From positions 27,595,955 through 27,659,954 of the forward strand of contig OY855903.1 in NCBI GenBank assembly GCA_963693305.1: 64,000 bases of DNA. The letters run 5' to 3'. Source of the stretch: Meandrina meandrites (lineage: Eukaryota > Cnidaria > Anthozoa > Scleractinia > Meandrinidae). The notes beneath the pieces are model-generated. The model saw nothing but the letters and a program-made list of their open reading frames with translations, did no database searches and had not been told where the DNA came from. Position numbers and translations under genes: made by a program. Positions 18,905 to 27,417 of this stretch are shown here, one piece after another (position 1 is the first letter of the stretch; each line of letters starts with the position of its first letter).

Positions 18905-19126
18905 ATGTCAGACAACAAGCTTGTTAAAACAATCATGGATGCTGCTACTATAACCGGTTTGGCCGCCGGCATCGGCTGGGTCGCAAAAAAGGTTGTGAAA
19001 GAGAATTTTACTTCTGACCCCAGCAGCAGTGCTATGAACTACGTGAAGTTCACCGCCGTCATGGCAGGTAGCATTGCGCTCAAACAGTACCTCGAGGACC
19101 AAAAAATCCTTCCCACCAGCATGTAA
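18905..19126 (+). CDS. Small Gly/Ala-rich membrane protein, 73 aa (Polinton)
   Basis: The ATG lies 5 bp after a class A palindrome (18884-18900). The product has two weakly hydrophobic Gly/Ala-rich helices, at about 12-28 (TITGLAAGIGWVAKKV-like) and 47-60 (VKFTAVMAGSIALKQYL). Both could insert in a membrane or pack in a capsid. A class B palindrome sits just after the stop. Confidence 0.6.
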   Translation: MSDNKLVKTIMDAATITGLAAGIGWVAKKVVKENFTSDPSSSAMNYVKFTAVMAGSIALKQYLEDQKILPTSM

Positions 19127-19199
19127 AGTGGGGCATCAGCAACTGAGTTGCTACCCAGGATTTTGATTTGAAAAAACTCTGCTCTTTTAATATATCACA

Positions 19200-19622
19200 A
19201 TGGCAAGTATCGCGATTATGGCTGGTGGAGCTATATTGAATGCTGCAGCTTTTATAGGTGGCAATTATCTTGCAAAGGCACTTGGCGGAGGTGACGCTGC
19301 ACTTGATGAAAAAGTACGACATGACAAAGCTCTCGAGGCGTATCAAGCAGCTTATGCCAAATACTCCCGTGACCGAACCAAACTTCTCGACTGGATTGCG
19401 ACTAACACGCAAATAAAAGAGCAGGCCAAACAGAACTTTACTAACACTGACTACGCCTTCAAACTGTACAACCAGGCGCACCCTGACAAACAAATGATAC
19501 CCCCCAAAGAACCCAAGTTTTCAGATTTCTATCAACCAAGCCAGCAGCAGAAAAATGGTGAACTCATGTTCGTGGGTGCCGGGGCTCTTGCTCTGGGCTA
19601 CGCTGCCTTTCGTTTCCTTTAA
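19200..19622 (+). CDS. Putative membrane-associated protein, 140 aa (Polinton)
   Basis: The N-terminal 35 residues are hydrophobic and Gly/Ala-rich (MAGGAILNAAAFIGGNYLAKALGG), followed by a charged helix (about 40-85) and a second hydrophobic segment near the C-terminus (ELMFVGAGALALGYAAF). The two hydrophobic ends around a charged middle suggest a small virion membrane protein. It is the last gene before the integrase, and the ATG follows AATATATCACA. Confidence 0.6.
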   Translation: MASIAIMAGGAILNAAAFIGGNYLAKALGGGDAALDEKVRHDKALEAYQAAYAKYSRDRTKLLDWIATNTQIKEQAKQNFTNTDYAFKLYNQAHPDKQMIPPKEPKFSDFYQPSQQQKNGELMFVGAGALALGYAAFRFL

Positions 19623-19647
19623 ACTTTTTTTAATTCCTTACTTATAG

Positions 19648-20652
19648 ATGGATGCCAAACTAGCAAAGATATACTATAGCCCTGGGGGCTACTGGAAAGG
19701 TTTTGCCGCAATCAAAAAATTAGCCGAAGCTGCATCATCAACAAAGTTGATATCAGAAGAAACCGCAAAAAAGTGGCTGTTCAAGCAAGCACTCTGGCAG
19801 ATATTCCTCCCAGCGCCAAAGCGCATTCCTCGGCCGAAATTCGATGTACCTATACCCAACAAAGTGCACCAGGCGGATCTTCTTTTTTTGCCACATGACA
19901 AACTACCCCGCGGACGCAAAGTTTTCAAATATGCACTCACAGTTGTTGATGTTGCCAGCAGATACAAAGAGGCTGAACCCTTGACATCGAAAAACTCTGA
20001 TGAAGTTGCACTGGCTTTTAAGAGAATTTACAAACGCTCACCTCTGAAATGGCCTGAACTTCTGCAGGTTGATCCTGGGCGTGAATTCATGGGCGCTGTT
20101 ACAAAAGAAATGGAAAATCACAAAACATATATTAGGCGTGGGCGAGTTGACATTCACCGTGATCAGGCCATTGTTGAACGTTTTAACCGCACCCTGGCTG
20201 AGCGCTTGTTTGGGCACCAGTACGCAGTTGAAATGCGAAAACCTGAGGGCCAGAGGTCCACGGAGTGGGTAAAAAGACTTCCTGAAGTTGTAGCCGCTCT
20301 GAACAATGAAGTAACAAGCCTTATCGGCAAGAAACCTGTAGTTGCCATCAAAGAAAAAAATGTTTATGCAAAGCCATCGACACCTTATTTGAGACCTGTT
20401 GGAGAAAGCGAAAAAAAGCTCCCCTCTATTGTGAATGTTAGGTATTTGTACCAACCTGGCGAGCTTGAAGGTGGTGTTAAAAGAGCCACTGATCCAATCT
20501 GGTCTTTGAAAGTTTACAACATTGAACGTTCTTTTACCAAACCGAATCAGCCCGTTCTCTACTATTTGCATGACGGGCCCAAGCGTGGCTTCGTGCGTGA
20601 AGAACTGCTTGTTGTGCCTCCAAACACACAATTACCCCCCGAGCGACTTTAA
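19648..20652 (+). CDS. rve-family (retroviral-type) integrase, 334 aa
   Basis: The catalytic core shows the D,D,E triad: Asp about residue 77 (HQADLLF), Asp about 141 (VDPGREF) and Glu 35 residues later (IVERFN), with the FNRTLAERLFG continuation typical of Polinton integrases. A N-terminal helix-turn-helix-like segment precedes it, and the C-terminal part carries a beta-rich region (YNIERSFTKPNQPVLYYLHD) resembling a chromodomain-like or SH3-like DNA-binding module. It would insert the linear genome and generate the 6-bp duplication. A class A palindrome is inside the coding sequence (19737-19751), and its end overlaps the PolB end by 21 bp, convergent. Confidence 0.9.
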   Translation: MDAKLAKIYYSPGGYWKGFAAIKKLAEAASSTKLISEETAKKWLFKQALWQIFLPAPKRIPRPKFDVPIPNKVHQADLLFLPHDKLPRGRKVFKYALTVVDVASRYKEAEPLTSKNSDEVALAFKRIYKRSPLKWPELLQVDPGREFMGAVTKEMENHKTYIRRGRVDIHRDQAIVERFNRTLAERLFGHQYAVEMRKPEGQRSTEWVKRLPEVVAALNNEVTSLIGKKPVVAIKEKNVYAKPSTPYLRPVGESEKKLPSIVNVRYLYQPGELEGGVKRATDPIWSLKVYNIERSFTKPNQPVLYYLHDGPKRGFVREELLVVPPNTQLPPERL

Positions 20653-23600
20653 AGCTTCTTCTATTTCTTTCATTTCGGCATTTGTTAATTCTATTTCTTC
20701 CATTTCTGTATTAGCAAATAAAGATTCCATTTCTTCCATTGCACTGTTGTACCCGTAAGCCTTTGTATTTACCCCGTCGTCAGCTATCCAGCGCTTTGAA
20801 TCAAACAGGGACAGTGAAATTTTATTTACATGCATGCCGTAGATTTCGTGCCCCTCGCTTCGCAAAATGTTCATTCCGTGCCACATCTGCTCTTTGCTGA
20901 ACAGCGCCTGCTTGTACTGTTCATGCTTTATCTGTTTCTTAACAACGTTCTTTTTCACGCCTTTCGCTTTTCTTACGTTTGTTTCGTCAACTTTTATCAT
21001 GTTACAGCATTGCGACACTCTTGCTTTCGGATGTTCCGTTTTTTTGACCGACTCTGCGTCTTCTGCCATTATTTTTTTGACCAACTCTGTGTCTTTTGCC
21101 ATTATTGCCTGCACTTTTTTTCCTTCGCAGCTGCACTCTTTTATTTCCGTCTCCGGGAAGTCTTTCTTTATTTTTTCTATCCGCTGTTCGCTTTTACCTT
21201 CTGTCATTACCGAGTACATCTTTGACCTTAGCCCCACATACTCCGATATTGGGATCCCCTCGCACTCATCTTTCATTTTTCCCAGTACCTTTTTGTTCAC
21301 TTTTGAGTAGAGCGGATGCTCCTCCGGGTAGTTTGATGTATCATAGAAGCTTTCGTTAGCTTTTATGTCTTTGTAAACGTCCTCTGTTTCTATCTTCAGC
21401 AGCAGGCTGTCCGTGTCCGTGTACAGGAGCTCACATTTCTCACCGTACTGCTTTTTCAGGTGGTTGTAAAAGAAGTCGTACATCAGTATCTTGCTTTTGT
21501 CAAGGATTGTCATTCCTGTGTAGACCGGCTTGTTGAGCAGCAGGCGGCTTTTGTGCATGTCAATGCCTACCAGGTCGTTTGTGAATATTACGTGCCTTGC
21601 GTACAGAGGGCTTGCGACCAATTTCCTTATTTTGTCTTTCTCATTGCTGCGGACTATTCTTATGTCTACTCGGTTGCGCAGGTTCTCCATGGTTTTGCCG
21701 AAAACTGAGTTATTCATCAGCTTGTAAAAGTTCTTTTCAAAGTCATTCTTTCCTTGCTTTCTGAATTCTGTGTTCATACGGATGTACGGCTCCATCCAAC
21801 ACTCTTGTTCGAACTCCAGCGCCCTTTTTACACGCTTCAGTTTCATCCCCTGCTTCAGATAGAACTTCAAGTTTTCGTAGTGAACCACGTAGTCTTTTTT
21901 TTCCTCAAGTGTTAGCAGCAGCTTCTTGCTGTTTGGGATTTTCAGGTCCAATTCTTTTATCAGATTCTTTTGGTAGTCCGACATGTTTTCTTTTTTCACG
22001 ACCTTTTTCTCTGGCGCCAGTGGGTAGCTGTTGTGTTCTTTATGCAGCTCCGCCGGGTACTCCAAATCAACTTCAAGGATCCAGCCTTTCTTTGCGATCT
22101 CCTTTTTATTCATTATTTCCTCCTCTGTCGGCATCACGCGTTTCCATTTGAATCCGCTTTTGGGGAGAGGCTTGCTCATTGCCCAGCCATACAGGTTGTT
22201 CGCGTCCAGATACATTATGTAGCTGTTCGGTTTGCTTTCGTCATAGTCTGATACCAAAGGATTGTTTGCCTTTGCGTGTCTTTTGCTTACCATCGAGATT
22301 CCTCCGCGAATTCCTCGTTCCACGAACATATGCATTTCATAGTCTGTTAACAACTCAAGCTCGACACCCGTCTTTTTCAAGAGTGCGTCCCATGATAGTC
22401 CTGGTGATGTGAAATAGTGCGCCGGGTCAAGACCGTACTGCTGCAAACACAATTTACGGAAATTTTCAAATACATCTGCCAACAGTGCTACATCCGTTTT
22501 CACGTAAAGGTCATGGTAATCCCCCAATGTTTTACAATCAAAAGTCTTCCATACTTCCTTCGCGTGAGCGTACTCATCTTCTGTAATGTGTTCATCGTTG
22601 AGTTTGCTGTAGAAGTCTTCTTTTTTGGGCAGACTTGTTTCGCTGAATTTTTCAAATGAATCCATGTACTCGTATGGGTAAATTCCCTTTTTGTAAAGCA
22701 GATCACTGCCGTTTGATAATGTTGATGTTATTTTGAATTCCTCCTTAATTTTCTCTTTGTACTTCAGCTCTCTGTCTTTTAATTCTGATGTGGCTTCTTT
22801 TACCCCCTTTACTTTTACTTCTACCAATGAGTCCAAGCTTGCTAGCATAAAGTTCAAGCTGTCTATAAAGCGCAAACCATCAACCGAAATGGTTATGTAC
22901 TTCTCCATGTTGTTTGCGACACATTTCACCTCTTTTTTCAAATTTGCCATCGCCTGCATTAAATGGTGCGCGTCGTACCCCCTCAGGTTGTGAAATACAA
23001 CTGGTACCTGGTGCGTTTTGGGGTTTATTTTTAGTTTTAGGTTGCATTCGCTGTGCGCTGCCCCTCGGTATTTACCCGTCAGATGGCAATGGTCTTTTAC
23101 CGCGTCTCTGTAGTTCTTTTGGAGCAGTGACTTTTTGCATTTGTAGCAGTTGGTTTGTTCTTTTGCTGTGTGGCGCGCGGCTGGGGTTTCCGGTTTTTTC
23201 AGCTTTATTATTTCAAAATCATCGTCTTTTGATGCATTTTGGCACAGCGTTTCAAAAAATTCACTTTGGTAATTTTGCTCTTCATAGAAACATCTTTTGT
23301 GATACTGCCCCTGGTATTTCTCTTTTTTTGATATGTGTCCTGTTGCGTAGACCGGCAATGAATCCCAAAAGTTTTCTTTTACCAGCTTTTTTTCGCAGAT
23401 GTGGCAGCTGTGTGCGTTTTTGAATTCATACCAGTCTTTGTTCGTCATTGCTATGGGTTTCACCTGCGCGAGGTTTTCTCTTATTTTGTCTTTTACTATT
23501 ACCAGTCTTTTCAGGAAAGACCTTACCGCGTTTTCACCCCTGTATACAAATGGTCCTGTAACTTTCCCATCACTTCTTACTACAACAAATGAATATCCAC

Positions 23601-24840
23601 ACGCCTCATGCCTTTCCGTCTTTTCTGTGTAACTTTTGTTTTTGCCTTTTTCAGGGTCTCGCTCACGGCCTTGTATCTTTTTTACCAGTGCCTCAAAGTC
23701 CGCGTATATCACGTAGGGCGCTTTCATCTGTTTCTGATAATTTTTAAAAGCGAGGATGTTTTCCCCCTCTTTTGGCATGTCAATCCTTGTTGGCCTACCG
23801 TTCACTCCATTGCAGTACTTTTTATGGTCCACAAGCAAGTCCGCTCTTGAGAAACCTGTTAAGCACAACATGCAGTAGTGTTTTGCATTTCTATTTTTGC
23901 TTTGATCGAACAGCAAAGCGCTTTCTCTTTTTACGTAACAATAGTGCTGAATTTCCCCTGACTCAATCAACATAAGGTTTATTCTCGGTAAGTTCGGTTC
24001 TTTTCTGCTTATCCTGTGCACTATCACGGTGTCGTTTTCCCAGCCAAAAACGTTTATTGCGAGTTTTCCGTTTTGTTTTTCTATCTTATCTATTTGTTTT
24101 ACCGGTGTTGGAAAATCTATACCCGCGTAATTTATCCCATCATTTTTGGAATATTTGCTTGGTCTTTCAGGATGCACACCGTCTTTTGGTGGAAACAGTG
24201 CCGACCTCAAAGCCCACTTCAGGCATTCGTTGTCTTTGTTTTTTACGTTTATTATTGCTTTTTTGTTTGCCAGTTTGGCTGGAAGTGGCAAATAGGTTCC
24301 TCCGCTCAGTGGCTGATATTTTGCAACATTCACGTATGCTATCTCTATACTTTCAACTTCCCATCCTGATCCTTGCAATGACCAGTTTTCTATTTCTCCC
24401 TTTATTCTTTCCATAAATTCATCATATTTTTGTTCTATCTGTTCTTTGTCATACCTGGTAAAAACGTGCGGCTGGTCCTCTTTAAAATAGTGCGACATTT
24501 CTTGCGTTTCTCCGTTTCTTTCTATTTCAAAATTTACTTTTAGCCCGAAGCTGACCTTTACGCTTCCCAACTTTAGAATTTCCTGTTCTATCAAGTTTGT
24601 ATACTTTTCTTTATTTGCATTTTTAAACATATAAATATCTTTGTTGTTTGGATTTGTTTGAGATACGTTCATTATCCATACACGAAGCCATTCCTGGAAA
24701 TTGCTTTGGCTTATTTTAAACCCATCGCGTAAAATAGTACGTTCTGGTTGTAATGGTTGAGAAAGATTTCTATTTTCCTCTTCAGTTATTGAACCGTAAA
24801 ATGTTTTCAGAACATTGGACGAAAATCTCGCGGCTGCCAT
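20632..24840 (-). CDS. Protein-primed family B DNA polymerase (pPolB), 1402 aa
   Basis: The ATG at 24840 is chosen, because the frame upstream to 24930 lies in the terminal repeat. Exonuclease motifs: YADFEAL near 378 and HNLRGYDAHH near 618. Polymerase motifs: YLDANNLYGWAM near 878, KLMNNSVFGKTMENLRNR near 1045 and YTDTDS near 1141. Between Exo I and II are two Cys/His zinc motifs: CHIC with a downstream H/C pair near 481, and CYKC followed by DHCHLTGKYRGAAHSECN near 565-597, an endonuclease VII-like HNH pattern common in this family. It replicates the linear genome using a protein primer. The ORF is complete, including all catalytic Asp residues. Confidence 0.93.
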   Translation of the reverse strand: MAAARFSSNVLKTFYGSITEEENRNLSQPLQPERTILRDGFKISQSNFQEWLRVWIMNVSQTNPNNKDIYMFKNANKEKYTNLIEQEILKLGSVKVSFGLKVNFEIERNGETQEMSHYFKEDQPHVFTRYDKEQIEQKYDEFMERIKGEIENWSLQGSGWEVESIEIAYVNVAKYQPLSGGTYLPLPAKLANKKAIINVKNKDNECLKWALRSALFPPKDGVHPERPSKYSKNDGINYAGIDFPTPVKQIDKIEKQNGKLAINVFGWENDTVIVHRISRKEPNLPRINLMLIESGEIQHYCYVKRESALLFDQSKNRNAKHYCMLCLTGFSRADLLVDHKKYCNGVNGRPTRIDMPKEGENILAFKNYQKQMKAPYVIYADFEALVKKIQGRERDPEKGKNKSYTEKTERHEACGYSFVVVRSDGKVTGPFVYRGENAVRSFLKRLVIVKDKIRENLAQVKPIAMTNKDWYEFKNAHSCHICEKKLVKENFWDSLPVYATGHISKKEKYQGQYHKRCFYEEQNYQSEFFETLCQNASKDDDFEIIKLKKPETPAARHTAKEQTNCYKCKKSLLQKNYRDAVKDHCHLTGKYRGAAHSECNLKLKINPKTHQVPVVFHNLRGYDAHHLMQAMANLKKEVKCVANNMEKYITISVDGLRFIDSLNFMLASLDSLVEVKVKGVKEATSELKDRELKYKEKIKEEFKITSTLSNGSDLLYKKGIYPYEYMDSFEKFSETSLPKKEDFYSKLNDEHITEDEYAHAKEVWKTFDCKTLGDYHDLYVKTDVALLADVFENFRKLCLQQYGLDPAHYFTSPGLSWDALLKKTGVELELLTDYEMHMFVERGIRGGISMVSKRHAKANNPLVSDYDESKPNSYIMYLDANNLYGWAMSKPLPKSGFKWKRVMPTEEEIMNKKEIAKKGWILEVDLEYPAELHKEHNSYPLAPEKKVVKKENMSDYQKNLIKELDLKIPNSKKLLLTLEEKKDYVVHYENLKFYLKQGMKLKRVKRALEFEQECWMEPYIRMNTEFRKQGKNDFEKNFYKLMNNSVFGKTMENLRNRVDIRIVRSNEKDKIRKLVASPLYARHVIFTNDLVGIDMHKSRLLLNKPVYTGMTILDKSKILMYDFFYNHLKKQYGEKCELLYTDTDSLLLKIETEDVYKDIKANESFYDTSNYPEEHPLYSKVNKKVLGKMKDECEGIPISEYVGLRSKMYSVMTEGKSEQRIEKIKKDFPETEIKECSCEGKKVQAIMAKDTELVKKIMAEDAESVKKTEHPKARVSQCCNMIKVDETNVRKAKGVKKNVVKKQIKHEQYKQALFSKEQMWHGMNILRSEGHEIYGMHVNKISLSLFDSKRWIADDGVNTKAYGYNSAMEEMESLFANTEMEEIELTNAEMKEIEEALKSLGG

Positions 24841-25174
24841 CTCGGCGTATATACACGCGGGATAATTCTTTAAATAAAAAATAATTCTAGGACACTTTTT
24901 GTATATTATACAGTGCGGGCATTTCTTCAAAAGAAATTAATTTTTTTGTGACACATCCGCTTGCTTTGGGGCCATGCTCTTTGTTTATTTATTTTCACTC
25001 AAATACCACCACACACATAGACGATGAGGGTTCTGGGAGAAAAAAAAACATGATATTTAACAAAGCTTTTTTTTGTAAAACGAGGCGAGCAATGGGAGCC
25101 GAGATTTACTAAAAAAAAGCTTTGTTAAATATCATGTTTTTTTTTGTCCCAGAACCCTCATCGTCTATGTGTGT
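24837..25174 (-). repeat. Right terminal inverted repeat (338 bp)
   Basis: Reverse complement of 8708-9045 and equal to it in length. It contains the PolB promoter region and start codon. The outermost 164 bp form the same fold-back palindrome as the left end. Confidence 0.93.
25011..25174. repeat. Right terminal palindrome (hairpin) 64-36-64
   Basis: Arms 25011-25074 and 25111-25174 match with one mismatch, enclosing the 36-bp loop that is the reverse complement of the left loop. The outer arm carries GGGAC (read inward from the end), as at the left end, so both termini are in the same flip state. Confidence 0.95.
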
Positions 25175-25180
25175 ATTGTC
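25175..25180. repeat. Right target-site duplication ATTGTC
   Basis: Exact copy of 8702-8707, abutting the right terminus of the Polinton. Confidence 0.9.
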
Positions 25181-25581
25181 CGTTTCTTATATCTATTGAG
25201 TATAATGTTTGTAGAGTCCAATATTTTGTCGATTGTTGACTTTTGCCTCAAGAAAAATCACAGTAGTGACAATGAGAAAAGCAGTTGATGGTCTTTATGC
25301 GCCACGGTCCGCCACCACGTGGAAGATACAGTGTTATTAACGAATTACTCAATCATTAACTTGTCTTAACTTGGCCCATCTTAAAAGTACCTTTCTGTCT
25401 GGTCCAAATCGTCAGTATCAGGAGAAAGGAGTTTAATCCACGCAATTTGGTATAATAGTCGGCTAAGTCGGCTAACACTGGTCAAAAAACAACATGAAAT
25501 TTCTAATGTGTACATCAAAATGAGAATTGTACAACAGACTAAATTAGGGATTAAAGAAACTTTTATATTTGTTTCCTTTAG

Positions 25582-26359
25582 TGAACGTGCTGGGATACGC
25601 CAGATGGCTCAGACTCTGGGACTTGGTGATAACGTGGCAGTATCACTAAATAGGTTGGTTTATGTCTGAACTTATCATCACTTCTTACGGCTGTAAGACT
25701 GTAACTGATAACTAATGTCGTCAAATTAGCTTATAATTTCACAAGGCAACCCCCCCCCCCCCCTCCCCACCATAATCTTTTTTTAGCCGAAGCCATTGAT
25801 AGCAGGGGATCTCCAGAACAAGAGATTCGACCAGAATCCTTAGTCATGCAGACAATATTATCAGTCTAATTTCTTATTAGTAATGATTATGTGTTGATTG
25901 TTTAAATTTGAAGGGAAACCAAACAGAATGGGAGAACAGAGCATATATCTATTGAAACGGATCACCAGTTAGAACTGGAATGGCCGTTAATTTTGGATGG
26001 CAGTGACAAGTTACAATGTAAGTATACTAAGTACGTCTTAATTAGGTTACCAGCATCATTCAAAATATGATTACGCCAATAACTATGAAACAATTTGGCA
26101 GATAGCTGTTGTCTAGTTTAGGCAAAACGTCACTCTTTTCACGCTAATCAGGTGCACTTTTCTTTCAGTTATTGTTTATCCCATCAAAACTGTCTTTGCA
26201 ACAAGCAGTCCAATAATTGTGATCAAAGAAGTCAGTTCTGGCAAAAAGGTTTCCACAACTCCAGATCCATCAGATTCACAACAATTAACAGAAGATGAGC
26301 AGAAGAAACTGAACGAAGCTATTAATATCAACTTTTGCAAGCAAACCTGCATATGGTGA
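25582..26359 (+). CDS. Exons 2-4 of the host gene carrying the Polinton in its intron
   Basis: Exons 25582-25653, 25914-26017 and 26169-26359 follow AG acceptors and join in frame with each other and with the exon ending at 8451. The first contains ERAGIRQMAQTLGLGDNVAV, the second an acidic segment ending LILDGSDKLQ, and the third VYPIKTVFATSSPIIVIKEV and a TGA stop. The complete product is about 170 aa with no recognised domain. The donor at 25654 (GTTGGT) is weak. The protein may be longer if the last exon continues through an unrecognised splice. Confidence 0.55.
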
Positions 26360-26573
26360 CAGTTTACGAACGACACCCATTTTCAACACTGCCCAATTCA
26401 GTGCCCTGCCACAGCGATTTGAAAATGCAGATTACGAGTGGTTGTGAGAAAACAATGTTGTGTTTACTACGTGTTTTGGCTGTTTTCTTAGTCATGCACT
26501 ATACGATTCAGTTCTCCACTAATTTCTATGAACATCTTTTTAAATGGACTGCTTCCACCACATCTCCAAATGC

Positions 26574-26604
<31 letters not shown>

Positions 26605-26970
26605 TTTTTGCTTCCTTAGAACTATCTTCGAGAGAGGGCAGCAAGCTTTTCCCGTGCGACACCCACAACGAGGCTTAAGTGCGACATAAAACTGTTAAAT
26701 GGCCTTGGAAGATCACCTGTGGTATATGCTCAAGAAATGTTCAATTAAGATACAATGCTGATTTCAAGGGATGCATTTCATCTTTTGAAAGACGCAAGTA
26801 TTTCATAATATTAATAACACAACCAGCTTAATGCAGGCTGGATCGAGCTAAGTCTTTTTGCGTCATTCTGCAGAAATTGTGATTTCTACTTGTCTCATCA
26901 GACTAACCCTAACATAAAAGGATGCAATGTATTAAATAGTATTGGACTAAATAATTGTATTTTTTTGTAG
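26360..26970. other. Mostly non-coding, with a TTTA microsatellite and one possible exon
   Basis: About nine TTTA units run over 26575-26608. Directly after CTTCCTTAG there is a possible exon (26620-26697) reading NYLRERAASFSRATPTTRL and ending at a GTATAT donor. Nothing links it firmly to its neighbours. Confidence 0.35.
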
Positions 26971-27163
26971 AGCACTTAACCAAATGCAAAGAAAAACAGG
27001 CTAAGGCCAAAGGCGCAAATCAGACAAGCATGAAAGAATATCTTCAAGGAGGGAAGCGAAAAACATCTTCAAAGGCCACAAGAAAGGAGAAAGTTCCCAA
27101 ACACTCAGGGGAAGGAACCGAAGCAGAATACGACTCGAACATGGACATTTCTGACCTCGAAAA
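26971..27163 (+). CDS. Basic exon, probable 5' part of the SAP/NHL gene relic
   Basis: The exon begins after TTTTTTTGTAG and encodes a Lys-rich, hydrophilic stretch (KCKEKQAKAKGANQTSMKEY and later KRKTSSKATRKEKVPK). It ends at a GTGAAA donor two bases into a codon. The following acceptor (TGTCTAG at 27417) restores the frame. An upstream first exon was not identified. Confidence 0.45.
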
Positions 27164-27417
27164 GTGAAAATCAGATTTTCACTAGTTTTCTTAATATTGC
27201 TGTATATTTTATGTTTTGGCGTCCTCTAGTTAGAAAGGGACTTTCGCACAGCTTTCATGAACATAATAAGATAATTAATCATAAAATAGAGGCTACGATG
27301 TCAGATTATTTTCTTCACAAGCCCTATTTATGACATTTCGGTTTGTTCGATCGCCTCAATTTAGTGTAACGAGTATATGTAATCTGGAAAAAACGAACGT
27401 GTACTGTTTTTGTCTAG

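Larger units (their letters stand above)
15282..19751. repeat. Eight dispersed palindromes in the structural-gene half (two classes)
   Basis: Class A (core TCAACNNNNNGTTGA or close): 15282-15298, 17237-17253, 18428-18442, 18884-18900 and 19737-19751. Class B (AGCAACTSAGTTGCT): 16630-16644, 18135-18149 and 19138-19152. Between classes the outer pair changes from T-A to G-C on both arms together. Most lie just before start codons or at gene ends, but two are inside coding sequence (162-aa gene and integrase). None was found in PolB or in the left third of the element. Confidence 0.9.
8708..25174. mobile_element. Complete Maverick/Polinton-type integrated DNA virus
   Basis: The 16,467-bp unit has 338-bp terminal inverted repeats, a 6-bp target duplication and an uninterrupted set of viral genes: protein-primed PolB, rve integrase, packaging ATPase, major capsid protein and candidate minor capsid protein, plus nine further small or orphan genes. 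Gene layout is one outer gene rightward from the left end, a leftward pair, mixed-strand structural genes, a rightward run from 15.4 to 20.7 kb, and leftward PolB from the right end. All ORFs are open, so the insertion appears recent. An adenain-type protease was not recognised. The closest description is Polinton/adintovirus-like, and the exact clade cannot be fixed here. Confidence 0.95.

Noticed and set aside
20038..20631. 197-codon minus-strand ORF opposite the integrase
   Set aside because: It is the antisense shadow of the integrase, which carries the D,D,E residues.
20830..24416. Many plus-strand ORFs of 60-170 codons opposite PolB
   Set aside because: They are rich in Phe, Leu, Cys and Ser, as expected for the antisense of a Lys/Glu-rich gene, and have no motif. 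PolB explains the region.
8708..25174. A free or contaminating virus genome instead of an insertion
   Set aside because: The 6-bp duplication and the host exons that join in frame on both sides show that it is integrated.
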